This document shows, piece by piece, positions 17,772 to 26,789 of a DNA stretch of 64,000 nucleotides. The notes beneath the pieces are model-generated. The model ran no database searches and was not told the DNA's origin. It saw nothing but the letters and a program-made list of their open reading frames with translations. The position numbers were made by a program, and so were the translations under genes. Numbering within the stretch: position 1 is the stretch's first letter; each line of letters starts with the position of its first letter. This stretch comes from Phytoactinopolyspora mesophila (lineage in GTDB: Bacteria > Actinomycetota > Actinomycetes > Jiangellales > Jiangellaceae), in NCBI RefSeq assembly GCF_010122465.1, contig NZ_WLZY01000001.1, forward strand, positions 682,001 to 746,000. Reading direction: 5' to 3'.

Positions 17772-18710
17772 CTACTTCAGGACACCGGCGGTCAGGCCGG
17801 CCTGAATCCGCTTCTGGAACAGGATGTAGACGATCAGCACCGGCAGCAGCGCGATCACCAGCCCGGCGAACAACGCCGTCCAGTCGGCACGGAATCCGGT
17901 GTTGGCCGCCAACGTGCCCAGCCCCTGCGCCAAAACCCGTTTGTCTCCGTCCTGCATGATCACCAGCGGCAGCACGTACTGGTTCCAGTGGCCGAGGAAG
18001 TTGAACAGCGCCAGGCTGATGATTCCCGGCTTGGCCATGGGCAACATGATGCGGAAGAACAGCGCGAAGTGTGAGCAGCCGTCGACGATGCCGGCTTCGG
18101 CCACCGACGAAGGCAGCGTCCGGAAGAACGCAGTCAGGAAGAACACGGTAAACGGCATCGAGAACGCCGTGTACACCAACGCCAGGCTCAGGTAGCTGTT
18201 GAGCCCGAGGAACTGGCCGATCACCGGGATCTCGCCGGTGTTGCGCACGATGAAGAACATCGGCACCAACGCCAGGAACACCGGTAGCACAAGGCCACCG
18301 AGGAATCCGTAGTAGATCAGGCGGTTGCCCGGGAACTCGTACCTGGCCAGCACGTAAGCCCCCATGGCGCCGAACAGCATCGTCAGGGTCAGTGACATCG
18401 TCACGACGATGACGCTGTTCACGAAATACTGCCCGATGTTCGCCGCGGTCCACGCCCTGGCGAAGTTGTCCCACTGGAGCCCGCTCGGCAGACCCATCGG
18501 ATCCACCCGGAACTCGCCGTTCGTCTTGAACGACGACATGATGGCCCAAAGCAGCGGCAGTGTCGTGATCAGACCCCACAACAGCAGGAACCCACTGTTC
18601 AGCAAGCCGATGGCTCTGCCCCCACCGCCCATACCCGGCCGGCGCCGCCGTTCCTGACGCTCCCGCTCCACCATCGCGGGATCCTTGTGCTCCTTCTGTG
18701 TGGCCGTCAT
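17772..18710 (-). CDS. Sugar ABC transporter permease, MalG type (CUT1)
   Basis: A 312-residue inner-membrane permease. The EAA loop is visible as SSVAEAGIVDGCSHFALFFRIMLP, and the protein ends with the typical IQAGLTAGVLK segment. MSSFKTNGEF after the first helix is the usual MalG extracytoplasmic start. Its ATG shares one base with the stop codon of the upstream MalF-type gene. No ATPase gene lies in this operon, so a shared MsiK-like ATPase elsewhere in the genome probably powers it, as known for actinobacterial CUT1 importers. Confidence 0.9.
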   Translation of the reverse strand: MTATQKEHKDPAMVERERQERRRRPGMGGGGRAIGLLNSGFLLLWGLITTLPLLWAIMSSFKTNGEFRVDPMGLPSGLQWDNFARAWTAANIGQYFVNSVIVVTMSLTLTMLFGAMGAYVLARYEFPGNRLIYYGFLGGLVLPVFLALVPMFFIVRNTGEIPVIGQFLGLNSYLSLALVYTAFSMPFTVFFLTAFFRTLPSSVAEAGIVDGCSHFALFFRIMLPMAKPGIISLALFNFLGHWNQYVLPLVIMQDGDKRVLAQGLGTLAANTGFRADWTALFAGLVIALLPVLIVYILFQKRIQAGLTAGVLK

Positions 18711-19717
18711 CACCCGAGCTCCACTCGTTCGCGCCGGAGTACTCGCATGAACAGGATGACGATCGTCATCGTCAAAACAAGCATGAGCACACCAATCGCC
18801 GCGGCGTATCCGAACCGGCTGCTGGCGAAGGCTGCGCGGTAGATCGCTACCCCGAGGACATCTCCCGCTCCGTCGACGCCGCCGTGGACGCCGAGCATGA
18901 TGTGCACGATGGCGAAGCCGTCCATGGCCTGGATCGCCATGTACACCCAGCCCACCTGCACGGTGTCCCAGACCAGGGGCAGGGTGACTTTCCGGAACGT
19001 CGTGAGCCGGCTGGCCCCGTCCAGTAGCGCCGCCTCGTAGATGTCTTTGGGGATGGACTGCATCGCCGCTGAGAAGAGCACGACGTAGAAGCCGACGAAC
19101 GACCACGTCATCACCAGGACGACGACCCAGATCAGGTACTTGGGGTCACCTAGCCACAACCGGGTCAGCGCGTCCAGGCCGATCGCCGAGAGGAGGCCGT
19201 TCAGGATCCCACCGGCGGACTCGGGCGCGAAGACGTACTTGAACAACACCCCCACGATCGCCACCGACAGCACTTGCGGAAAGAAGTAGACGACCTTGTA
19301 GATCGACGATCCCCGCACCCCGGTGATGGCCGCTTTGCGACCACGTCCGCCGACGTTGAGCATCGACGCGAAGAACAGCCCCAGGAACAACGTGAGGACC
19401 GGAACGACCACCAGCAGGATCATGTTGTTGCGCAGTGCGACCCAGATCTGGTCGTCGTTCCACATCCGCACGTAGTTGTCGAATCCGATGAAGTTCTGCG
19501 TGGCCGTCAGGCCGCTCCAGTCGGTCATCGAGATGTAGATCGCCTGGACGTACGGCGACAACATGTACATCACGTAGATACCGACGGGCGGGAGCAGGAA
19601 CGCCAGCACGAAGGGGTAGGTGCCCTTCTTCAACGGGTTGCTGGCCCGGCCACGCTGGGATCGCCGGCGCCGCGCGTCTTGCGACGGCGCGGCGCCAGCG
19701 GCTTTGGACAACGTCAT
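18710..19717 (-). CDS. Sugar ABC transporter permease, MalF type (CUT1)
   Basis: A 335-residue permease with a basic cytoplasmic N-terminus and the first helix in PFVLAFLLPPVGIYVMYMLS. The EAA loop appears as DIYEAALLDGASRLTTFRKV, and the domain closes with an extended C-terminal helix. It pairs with the MalG-type permease downstream, with which it shares one base, and with the binding lipoprotein upstream (24 bp gap). Together the three genes give a sugar importer without its ATPase. Confidence 0.9.
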   Translation of the reverse strand: MTLSKAAGAAPSQDARRRRSQRGRASNPLKKGTYPFVLAFLLPPVGIYVMYMLSPYVQAIYISMTDWSGLTATQNFIGFDNYVRMWNDDQIWVALRNNMILLVVVPVLTLFLGLFFASMLNVGGRGRKAAITGVRGSSIYKVVYFFPQVLSVAIVGVLFKYVFAPESAGGILNGLLSAIGLDALTRLWLGDPKYLIWVVVLVMTWSFVGFYVVLFSAAMQSIPKDIYEAALLDGASRLTTFRKVTLPLVWDTVQVGWVYMAIQAMDGFAIVHIMLGVHGGVDGAGDVLGVAIYRAAFASSRFGYAAAIGVLMLVLTMTIVILFMRVLRRERVELG

Positions 19718-19741
19718 TCGTGTGGTCCTCGAGGAGTCGGA

Positions 19742-21214
19742 CTACCTGGTGTACTTCTCGATGGAGTCGTCGTCGCGAATCTCGGCGGCGGCCGCCTCGC
19801 ACTGATCGACCCACTCGTCGACGTCGATGGCGCCGCGCAACAACGCACCCGTCGCCTGGTCGATACCCGGGTTCTCCATGGTCGGATACCACGTGGGGTA
19901 CAGCCAGTTGACGACGTTCTCGCCTGCCGCACTGAGCGCTTCCTGAGCGGAAGACAGTCCCGGCGCCTCGATCTCGACGCCGTCGGACGCCCCCAGGACA
20001 GCTGTGAGGCTGGTGACCTTCTCGGTGAAGCCCCGGGCGCCATCCATGGACAGCATCGCCCGCATGTACTCCATACCGGCGCGCGGGTTGTTCGCCTGAG
20101 CGGGAACGATGTACGGCTCACCAGCGGTGGCGCGGATCGTCTCCACCGGCATGACGGCATCCGCCGACAGCAGCGGCTCCGGCATCACCGCCAGCTCGAA
20201 CGTCGGGTCCTCACCGATCGCGTCGGCCTCTTCGTTCTCGATCCACGAACCGGACGGGCAGAACACCGCCTCACCCCGGGCCCACAACCCCTGCGCGTCC
20301 CGGAAGTCCATACCCTCGACGTCCGGAAGGTAGTAGCCCCGCTGGCCGAGATCCCACAGCGCATGTGCGGACTCGCGAATGGCGTCATGGCCCCAGGCAC
20401 CCTCTTCGAGGTTGTCCAGCGGAACAAGAACGTCGGGGCCGGCGAGTTTGGCGGCCATGGTCAGCAGCGGCCAGTTCATGTACCGCGGAGCGGTGACACC
20501 CTGGTACACCCACGGCGCGATGCCGTGGTCGGCGATGTCCGCGCAGACGTCCAGCATCTCGTCCCAGGTGGTGGGCACCGGCCAGCCGTTCTCGTCCATG
20601 AGCGTCTTGTTGTACCAGATGCCGAACACGGTGAAGGCGTAGTTCAGCACATAGGGGGTGCCGTTGCGGCTCCCCAGCTCGATGGTGCCCGGAATGAGCG
20701 TGTCGCGTACCGGAACGTCCGGGTCGTCCCAGCTCGGCGCGTCGAGCAGCGGCGTCAGGTCGGCCAGCAGGCCGTCGGAGATGAGCTGCCCGGTGTCCAT
20801 CTGGCCGTCGCCGGAGTTGTTGATGAAGTCCGGGGGCTCGTTCGCGGCGAACCGCGCTTGCAACTCAGCGCCGATGTCGACGGCCGCGTTGTGGTTGATC
20901 GTGACGTCCGGCCACCGTTCGCTGAAGATCGGCTGGTGGAGGTCGGTGGCGTAGGCGTCGCCGAAACCACCGTCGAAGATGTAAATCTCTACCGGCTCGT
21001 CCTCGGCGATACCCAGGGGGTTGTCGTCGCTGACGTCGGCCGGCGGCGCGTCGTCGCCGTCGTCACCGTCGTCGTCGCCTCCACCACCGGTGGCGCAGGA
21101 AGCCAGGAAGGCACTTCCCGGACCCAGCGCCATGCCGCCGATAGCCAGCCGCTGCAGGAACTTCCGCCGACTGGGGCCGGTCGATGCCGTGGTACGTGTC
21201 GTGCTGCTCGCCAT
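19742..21214 (-). CDS. Sugar-binding lipoprotein of a CUT1 ABC importer
   Basis: A 490-residue extracellular binding protein. The N-terminus has a twin-arginine motif (Arg16-Arg17, SRRKFLQRLAIGG) and a lipobox LASC with Cys40, followed by a Gly/Asp-rich linker. The body is of the SBP_bac_1 type (WYNKTLMDENGWPVPTTWDE; later FCPSGSWIENE), typical of sugar importers. It is followed by both permease genes. The neighbours SIS protein, MurR-type regulator and GlcNAc-kinase-like protein suggest an amino sugar or its oligomers as substrate; this is inference. Confidence 0.9.
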   Translation of the reverse strand: MASSTTRTTASTGPSRRKFLQRLAIGGMALGPGSAFLASCATGGGGDDDGDDGDDAPPADVSDDNPLGIAEDEPVEIYIFDGGFGDAYATDLHQPIFSERWPDVTINHNAAVDIGAELQARFAANEPPDFINNSGDGQMDTGQLISDGLLADLTPLLDAPSWDDPDVPVRDTLIPGTIELGSRNGTPYVLNYAFTVFGIWYNKTLMDENGWPVPTTWDEMLDVCADIADHGIAPWVYQGVTAPRYMNWPLLTMAAKLAGPDVLVPLDNLEEGAWGHDAIRESAHALWDLGQRGYYLPDVEGMDFRDAQGLWARGEAVFCPSGSWIENEEADAIGEDPTFELAVMPEPLLSADAVMPVETIRATAGEPYIVPAQANNPRAGMEYMRAMLSMDGARGFTEKVTSLTAVLGASDGVEIEAPGLSSAQEALSAAGENVVNWLYPTWYPTMENPGIDQATGALLRGAIDVDEWVDQCEAAAAEIRDDDSIEKYTR

Positions 21215-21279
21215 GGTGTGTCTCCTTATCGAACCCGCTGATGCTGAAGCGTGTGCGGAACGGATGGCTGCCGGGCCCC

Positions 21280-22089
21280 TCAGCCCCCGCGCCGGATCCG
21301 TCCCTCGTACCGTTTGAGTAGTGCGTCGTTGTGGGTGTCCCCCGCCGGAACGTTGGCGGAGAGATAGACAGGGGCTTCTTCGCCGGCGGCCAGCAGCCGG
21401 CGCACCACCTCTGCCGTGAGGAACTGCGCCAGCAGGGCAGAGGTGATGGTCGAGACCGCACACACTGCGCCACCGCCTGGTAGGGGCAGCACGGCGTCGC
21501 CGAACGGCCCGCCGTTGTCCAACACCACGTCGGCATAGTCAGCCAGCTTGCCTCCGGAGGGGTGCCGAGATTCCACCTGGGCGCTGTGGGCCAGCGAGGT
21601 GATCGCGATCAGTGGGTGCCCGCGCTCCTTCGCCAGACCCGCCAGTCCTACGACGCTGCCGTTGATTCCTGAGTTCGACGCGATGACGAACGCGTCCGCC
21701 GGATCGACGGGGTTGGCTTCGTACAGGCGTCGTCCCAGGTCCGGATCCCGTTCTATCCGAGGATCGGCCAGGATCGACGGTGATTCACCGCCCTCGACCA
21801 CGAGGTCACGCAACGCGATCCGATTGGATGGGATGAGCCCACCCGCCCGGCCGGCGATCTCCATGGCGATGGCCTGCGAATGGCCGGTGCCGAACGCCTG
21901 GATCACCCCGCCGTTCCTGATCGATTCCGCCATCAAGTCAGCGGCTCGCGCGATGTTTTCCTTCTCGGTGGCCGCGACCCGCTCAATCGCCTCGCGCGCC
22001 TGAACCAAGTAAGCCTCTGCGCTGACCGCCCCGACGGCGTCTGGCACGGACTCGGTGCTCAGGTCACGCGTCGTCTCGTCGTCACTCAC
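21280..22089 (-). CDS. SIS-domain phosphosugar-binding protein
   Basis: A 269-residue protein with a single SIS domain: VIQAFGTGHSQAIAMEIAGRAGG at the phosphosugar loop and FVIASNSGINGSVVGLAGLAKERGHPLIAIT as the second half. This is the UPF0309-like group, related in fold to MurQ and GmhA. It probably isomerises or cleaves a phosphorylated amino sugar. Its GTG start directly abuts the TAG stop of the MurR-type gene, so it is co-translated with the regulator. The exact reaction is not known for this group. Confidence 0.82.
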   Translation of the reverse strand: MSDDETTRDLSTESVPDAVGAVSAEAYLVQAREAIERVAATEKENIARAADLMAESIRNGGVIQAFGTGHSQAIAMEIAGRAGGLIPSNRIALRDLVVEGGESPSILADPRIERDPDLGRRLYEANPVDPADAFVIASNSGINGSVVGLAGLAKERGHPLIAITSLAHSAQVESRHPSGGKLADYADVVLDNGGPFGDAVLPLPGGGAVCAVSTITSALLAQFLTAEVVRRLLAAGEEAPVYLSANVPAGDTHNDALLKRYEGRIRRGG

Positions 22090-23064
22090 CTACTGCCCCA
22101 CCTTCTTCACTCGTGGTCCCTTCCGATGGCCGCTCACCGCGTCCGCGGTCATCTTCAACGCGGCGATGGTCTGCTCGTGGCGCCGCTGGGCCACCGCCAC
22201 GTACACGAGGTCGAGCACGATGATCTGCGGCAGCCGTGAAGCCATGGGGGCGGGACGGAAGGTCGTTTCGTGGGTCGCCGTGGTCAGCACGATGTCGGCG
22301 ACCTCCACCAGCGGTGAGTCCGGGACGTTCGTCAGCGCGACGGTGGTAGCCCCGCTGCTGGCGGCTACCGAGAGCATTTCCAGCGTCTCCTGGGTGGCGC
22401 CTGAGTGCGAGATGCCAATGGCGACGTCGCCGGGCTTCAGCAGCACGGAGCTGGTGAGCCCGGAGTGCACGTCACCCCATACCCAGGTCGGCACGCCGAT
22501 GCGGTGCAGGTTCAGCTGCATCTTTCCCGCGACGAGGGTGCTACCGCCGGCGCCGTACAGTTCCACCCGACGGGCCTTGTCGATGGCTTCGGCGGCCCGG
22601 TCGACGGCTTGCAGGTCCAGCTGGGCGATGGTCTCCTGGATAGCCCGGATCTCGGCGGTGGCGACCAGGCTGGCCACCCGGTCAAGCGGATCGCTGGGGT
22701 TGATCTCCCGCCCGATGTCGATTTCCCAACCGGCGACCGACGACGATCGTCCGGTCTCCTCCGCCATGGCCAGCCTGAGGTCGGCGTAGCCAGGAAGGCC
22801 GAGGGCGCGGCAGAAACGGGTCACCGTGGCCGGGGAAGTGCCGCTGCGCTCGGCTGTCTCGAGGATGGTGGAGCGGGCCACCCCGGCCGGCGCCGACAGC
22901 ACCTGTTCACCCACCCGTTGCAGCGCGGTCGGCAGGTTCGGCAACATCGCACGCGTCCGGGCCAGTACCGCGTCACCACTGAGCCGCTCGCCCGCCCGCA
23001 CGAGGCCGTCGCCGGCCTTGTCACCGGCGCTGTCCCCGGCAGGGGTGACTACTTGTTCGGCCAC
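22090..23064 (-). CDS. MurR/RpiR-family transcriptional regulator
   Basis: A 324-residue regulator with the RpiR helix-turn-helix at residues 60-120 (ILETAERSGTSPATVTRFCRALGLPGYADLRLAM) and a SIS sensor domain (VELYGAGGSTLVAGKMQLNLHRIG; AIGISHSGATQETLEML). RpiR/MurR proteins bind phosphosugars, in particular GlcNAc-6-P or MurNAc-6-P. It is the first gene of the leftward importer operon and divergent from the kinase gene, with dyads in the spacer. A GAGGAG site precedes the GTG start. Confidence 0.9.
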   Translation of the reverse strand: MAEQVVTPAGDSAGDKAGDGLVRAGERLSGDAVLARTRAMLPNLPTALQRVGEQVLSAPAGVARSTILETAERSGTSPATVTRFCRALGLPGYADLRLAMAEETGRSSSVAGWEIDIGREINPSDPLDRVASLVATAEIRAIQETIAQLDLQAVDRAAEAIDKARRVELYGAGGSTLVAGKMQLNLHRIGVPTWVWGDVHSGLTSSVLLKPGDVAIGISHSGATQETLEMLSVAASSGATTVALTNVPDSPLVEVADIVLTTATHETTFRPAPMASRLPQIIVLDLVYVAVAQRRHEQTIAALKMTADAVSGHRKGPRVKKVGQ

Positions 23065-23107
23065 GGTTGCTCCTCTGCTTCCAACTCTGCGAGCTGACCG
23101 CTAATGT

Positions 23108-23220
23108 CTCGTTAACGAGGTCTTCATGCCCGTCTTTGGCGCCCTGCCGCCTCGACTACGCGTGACCCGATTGTGAGTTTCACAACCACAACCATGCTGT
23201 AGTGTCCTGAAAACTATTTC
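23108..23220. promoter_or_regulatory. Divergent regulatory region with three operator-like palindromes
   Basis: Between the MurR-type gene and the kinase lie CTCGTTAACGAG (23108-23119, perfect), TTGTGA-N3-TCACAA (23171-23185, perfect) and GAAAACTATTTC (23209-23220, arms GAAA/TTTC). The last is of the general RpiR operator type. They are placed to control both divergent units. Confidence 0.5.
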
Positions 23221-23306
23221 TACCGCCTCGCAGTGTCAAGGCTTTCGCCAGAGGTTGTAGAAGCGTGACATGGTGGCGACACCATCGAGACCTGGAGAGG
23301 TGGCTT

Positions 23307-24419
23307 TTGACGACTCCGACGGCGCTGGTGCTCGGGCTCGACATCGGTGGCACGTCCACCCGGGTGCTCGTGGCCGACACAGCTGGCCAGCTACACGGCG
23401 CCGGGACCGGTCCCGGCGCCAACCTGACGTCGCACTCGGTCGACAACGCGTTCGCGGCCATATTCACAGCTCTTCGAGATGCCGTCGCCGACATCGACCC
23501 GGCAGAGGTTCGGCAGGCGCACATCGGCACAGCCGGTCCCGCGAACTTCAAGCAGCCCGGCGTGGGGGCAGCGTTCGAGGACGTCTGGCACGGCGCCGGG
23601 CTCACCTGTCCGTACGAGATCACCGGCGACCCGGAAGTCGCGTTCGTGGCGGGAACCCCGGAGCCCGATGGAAGCCTGCTCCTGTGCGGCACCGGAGCGG
23701 TGGCTGCCCGGTTCGAGGACCGCAGGCGCATTCACACCGCGGACGCCCATGGGTGGCTCCTGGGCGACATGGGCTCTGGCTTCTGGCTCGGCCGTGAGGC
23801 CGTGCGCTCCACGCTGGGCACGCTCGGCCGCCTCGACCTCCCGGGACCGTTGGGCCGAAAGGTGATGCACGAGTTATTGGTCGCGCCCCCGCGGCCCGTC
23901 TCGGCGGAGCGGGTCTCCCCCGGGCCTTCCGCGAACACGGTCGCCACCGACCCCGGACCGGCCACCGAATCCGGATCGGTCACCGAACGGCTCGCCGCAC
24001 TGAAGGGGCCGGCTGATTTCCGGGCGCTGGCTGACTCGCTGGTGATGAAGGTGCACAGTGAGGCACCGATCGCGCTTGCCAGGCTCGCACCGCTGGTCAG
24101 CGACACAGCCGACGACGATCCCGCGGCCGCCACTATTGTCCGCGAGGCCGCGGATCATCTCTTCGGCACGCTATCGACGGTGCGCGCCACCGATGATGGC
24201 ACGCCGCTGGTCCTGGCCGGTTCATTGTTGACGTCGGCCACTCCGCTACGCCGGCTGCTCGAACCTCGGCTGGCCGAGAAGTGGCCTAAAGCGACTATCT
24301 CCGCGGCTCACAACGGCGCCGCCGGTGCGGCGTGGCTCGCGGCTACGCGGATCGTCGGGGCTGACACCGAGGCAGCAACCCGCCTGCACACTCAGCTCCT
24401 CGCGTCCCGGCTTCCGTGA
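23307..24419 (+). CDS. N-acetylglucosamine-kinase-like protein (BadF/BadG/BcrA ATPase family)
   Basis: A 370-residue sugar kinase of the ASKHA fold. The phosphate-1 motif is LGLDIGGTSTRVLVAD at the N-terminus, the phosphate-2 region LLCGTGAVAARFEDRR and the following HGWLLGDMGSGFWLGREAV segment are typical of GlcNAc kinases of this family. It should phosphorylate an amino sugar taken up by the divergent importer. GGAGAGG at 23294-23300, six bases ahead of a TTG at 23307, makes TTG the likely start; an ATG at 23265 would place the site inside the gene. Confidence 0.85.
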   Translation: MTTPTALVLGLDIGGTSTRVLVADTAGQLHGAGTGPGANLTSHSVDNAFAAIFTALRDAVADIDPAEVRQAHIGTAGPANFKQPGVGAAFEDVWHGAGLTCPYEITGDPEVAFVAGTPEPDGSLLLCGTGAVAARFEDRRRIHTADAHGWLLGDMGSGFWLGREAVRSTLGTLGRLDLPGPLGRKVMHELLVAPPRPVSAERVSPGPSANTVATDPGPATESGSVTERLAALKGPADFRALADSLVMKVHSEAPIALARLAPLVSDTADDDPAAATIVREAADHLFGTLSTVRATDDGTPLVLAGSLLTSATPLRRLLEPRLAEKWPKATISAAHNGAAGAAWLAATRIVGADTEAATRLHTQLLASRLP

Positions 24420-24454
24420 TCACGAACGGGTGAGCGGCTGGCGTTGTCCCTTTT

Positions 24455-24497
24455 CGATCGATGTTGGCCAGGGCCAAACCCTGGCCAACATCGATCG
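24455..24497. terminator. Perfect 19-bp hairpin between convergent genes
   Basis: Arms 24455-24473 and 24479-24497 (CGATCGATGTTGGCCAGGG and its complement) enclose a 5-base loop. It lies between the end of the kinase gene and the end of glyA. Four T residues flank the left arm; on the glyA transcript they read as A residues, so neither direction has a classical U-tract. Confidence 0.75.
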
Positions 24498-24512
24498 GGA
24501 CTGGCTGAGGGC

Positions 24513-25784
24513 TCAGCCGAGGCCGGGTACCGGGAACCGGCCGGTGAGCTCAGAGACCTCACCGTGCACCTGGCCGACAGTCTTCTCGATGGTGTCGGAG
24601 TTCTCGCTGGCCAGCGCGCTGACCACCTCGTCGATCCAGCGAGCTACCTCGCGCATCTCGGCTTCAGCCATGCCGCGGCTGGTCAGCGCTGCCGTGCCGA
24701 GACGAAGCCCGGACGGGTCGAAGGGCTTGCGGGGGTCGTAGGGAACCGCGTTGTAGTTCGTTTCCAGACCAGCGCGGTCGAGATTCTGCGCAGCCGGCTT
24801 GCCGGCCACTCCCTTGGAAGTGAGGTCGATGAGGATCAGATGGTTGTCGGTGCCACCGGAGGACAACGCGAACCCGCGGGACTGGAGCTCGTCGGCCAGG
24901 GCTTTGGCGTTGGCCACGATCTGGTGCGCGTAGGACGAGAACTCAGGCGTACCTGCCTCGTGCAGCGCAACGGCAATACCCGCCGTGGTGTGGTTGTGGG
25001 GCCCGCCCTGCAGACCAGGGAAGACTGCCTTGTCGATGGCTTTGGCGTACGGTTCGGTGGCCATGATCATGGCTCCGCGAGGGCCACGCAGAGTTTTGTG
25101 CGTCGTCGTCGTGACAATGTCCGCATGCCCGACGGGAGAAGGATGCGCACCACCGGCAACGAGGCCCGCGATGTGAGCGATGTCGGCCACCAGGACGGCA
25201 TCGACCTCTTTGGCGATCTCGGCGAACGCCGGGAAATCGATGGTCCGCGGAATCGCCGTACCGCCACAGAAGATCAACTTCGGGCGTTCACGCAGCGCAA
25301 GGTCGCGGACCTCGTCCATGTCGACTCGCCCGGTCTCACGTCCGACGTTGTAGTGCACCGCGTTGAACCACTTGCCGGTAGCCGAGACGGTCCAGCCGTG
25401 CGTGAGGTGCCCACCCATGGGCAGCGCCATGCCCATCACGGTGTCGCCGGGGGTGGCCGCGGCTAGGTACACGGCCAGGTTCGCCGGTGAGCCGGAGTAT
25501 GGCTGAACATTGGCGTGCTCGGTGCCGAACACCGCCCGGGCCCGGTCTACCGCGAGGGTCTCGATCTGGTCGATGTACTGCTGGCCCTCGTAGTAGCGGC
25601 GGCCGGGATAGCCTTCGGAGTACTTGTTGGTGAGCACGGTTCCGCTGGCTTGGAGCACGGCCGAGGAGACATAGTTCTCCGAGGCGATGAGCTTCAGCGT
25701 GTCGCGCTGACGCCCTTCTTCAGCGGTGATCAGATCGGCCAGCTGGGGGTCGACCGTACGCAGGTCATTCGGAGTTGCGGTCAT
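24513..25784 (-). CDS. glyA: Serine hydroxymethyltransferase
   Basis: A 423-residue PLP enzyme that interconverts serine and glycine while charging tetrahydrofolate with a one-carbon unit in the cytosol. Hallmarks are LKLIASENYVSSAVLQ, NKYSEGYPGRRYYEGQQYID, ANVQPYSGSPANLAVY and the PLP lysine at Lys230 in VTTTTHKTLRGPRG. Length and motifs fit bacterial GlyA throughout. A ZTP riboswitch lies immediately upstream on the same strand, so expression should respond to folate stress. The gene ends against a strong hairpin shared with the convergent kinase gene. Confidence 0.97.
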   Translation of the reverse strand: MTATPNDLRTVDPQLADLITAEEGRQRDTLKLIASENYVSSAVLQASGTVLTNKYSEGYPGRRYYEGQQYIDQIETLAVDRARAVFGTEHANVQPYSGSPANLAVYLAAATPGDTVMGMALPMGGHLTHGWTVSATGKWFNAVHYNVGRETGRVDMDEVRDLALRERPKLIFCGGTAIPRTIDFPAFAEIAKEVDAVLVADIAHIAGLVAGGAHPSPVGHADIVTTTTHKTLRGPRGAMIMATEPYAKAIDKAVFPGLQGGPHNHTTAGIAVALHEAGTPEFSSYAHQIVANAKALADELQSRGFALSSGGTDNHLILIDLTSKGVAGKPAAQNLDRAGLETNYNAVPYDPRKPFDPSGLRLGTAALTSRGMAEAEMREVARWIDEVVSALASENSDTIEKTVGQVHGEVSELTGRFPVPGLG

Positions 25785-25823
25785 GACGCGGGGCCACTTC
25801 CTTTCCTCGTCTGCTGTTCGTCC

Positions 25824-25928
25824 GGAGTCCCCAGGCGCGCGGTAACTCCGCCGTCAGCTCCCTGGTGGTCAGTTCCACCTCAGCCCGCGTCATACGGGCC
25901 GCTATGCGCCAGTCGCCACGGCCCTCAC
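25824..25928 (-). ncRNA. ZTP/ZMP riboswitch (pfl motif) upstream of glyA
   Basis: On the minus strand the RNA has the pfl-motif landmarks in order: GCCGU of stem P1, GACUGGCG, a GGUGG/CCACC stem, AGGGAGCUGACGGC (whose ACGGC pairs with GCCGU), a GCGG/CCGC hairpin and CGCCUGGGGA. ZTP riboswitches are known to control glyA and other one-carbon genes and turn them on when 10-formyl-tetrahydrofolate is short. It ends about 40 bases before the glyA start. Confidence 0.85.
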
Positions 25929-25994
25929 GATAGCGGGAAGCGCGAGCGGATGACACTGGCCCTCGTCAGGCGCGGGCGTCATAGGCTGTCGTAT

Positions 25995-26789
25995 GTGGTC
26001 AACGTGCGTCCGCAACCTCCGCACCCCTACTTCGAGAACTCCGGCCCGATCGCGCTTGCTCATCGTGGCTTCTCTCTCGAGGGATTCGAGAACAGCATGC
26101 GCGCTTTCGCGGCGGCGGTAGACCTCGGCTACCGATATGTCGAGACCGACGTCCACGCCACGGCAGACGACGTGCTCGTCGCCTTCCACGACGCCACACT
26201 GGACCGGGTCACCGACGGAACCGGGGCGATTGCTCAGCTCCCGTGGTCCACGGTGCGCCAAGCCCGCATCGGCGGGGTCGAGGCGATACCGCCGCTGGAA
26301 GATCTCCTCGGCACCTGGCCCGAACTCAGAGTGAACATCGACGTCAAAGCCGCATCCGCGATCGCGCCCACCGTACGTGCCATCGAACGGACGGCCGCAC
26401 ACGACCGCATCTGTATCGCCTCGTTTTCCGATGCCCGGCGTCGTGCAGTGGTCCGAGGCCTCTCCAAAGCGGTGGCCACGTCCGCCGGGCGGTCGCTGAC
26501 GACTAGCTTCTACTTCGCGTCGAAGGCCGGCATGATCACGAGGGCGCGCCGGTGGCTCAGCGAGATCCACTGTCTTCAGATGCCCCGCCGGGCTGGTGGG
26601 CTGCAGCTCGTGACGCCACGTGTTGTTTCCGACGCCCACACGGCGGGCCGTCAAGTGCACGTCTGGACCGTCAACACCGCCGAGGAGATGCACCGGCTCC
26701 TGGACCTCGGTGTCGACGGCATCGTCACCGACCGGGCCGACGTACTGCGCGAAGTGCTCATCGCGCGTAACGCCTGGCCCACCCGATGA
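25995..26789 (+). CDS. Glycerophosphodiester phosphodiesterase family protein
   Basis: A 264-residue GDPD/TIM-barrel protein that hydrolyses glycerophosphodiesters to glycerol-3-phosphate and an alcohol. The catalytic HRG...N pair is in LAHRGFSLEGFENSM, the metal ligands in YVETDVHATADDVLVAFHD, and the closing GRQVHVWTVNTAEEM and GVDGIVTDRAD are typical. No signal peptide is seen, so it is likely cytosolic. A TAGGCT box at 25982-25987 lies 7 bases ahead of the GTG at 25995, which suggests a leaderless transcript. An ATG at 25950 is an alternative. The stop codon lies inside a perfect palindrome. Confidence 0.85.
   Translation: MVNVRPQPPHPYFENSGPIALAHRGFSLEGFENSMRAFAAAVDLGYRYVETDVHATADDVLVAFHDATLDRVTDGTGAIAQLPWSTVRQARIGGVEAIPPLEDLLGTWPELRVNIDVKAASAIAPTVRAIERTAAHDRICIASFSDARRRAVVRGLSKAVATSAGRSLTTSFYFASKAGMITRARRWLSEIHCLQMPRRAGGLQLVTPRVVSDAHTAGRQVHVWTVNTAEEMHRLLDLGVDGIVTDRADVLREVLIARNAWPTR

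Noticed and set aside
19274-21241. 655-codon open frame on the + strand
   Set aside because: It lies opposite the binding protein and permease genes, has no domains and an Arg/Val/His-rich composition typical of an antisense shadow in GC-rich DNA.
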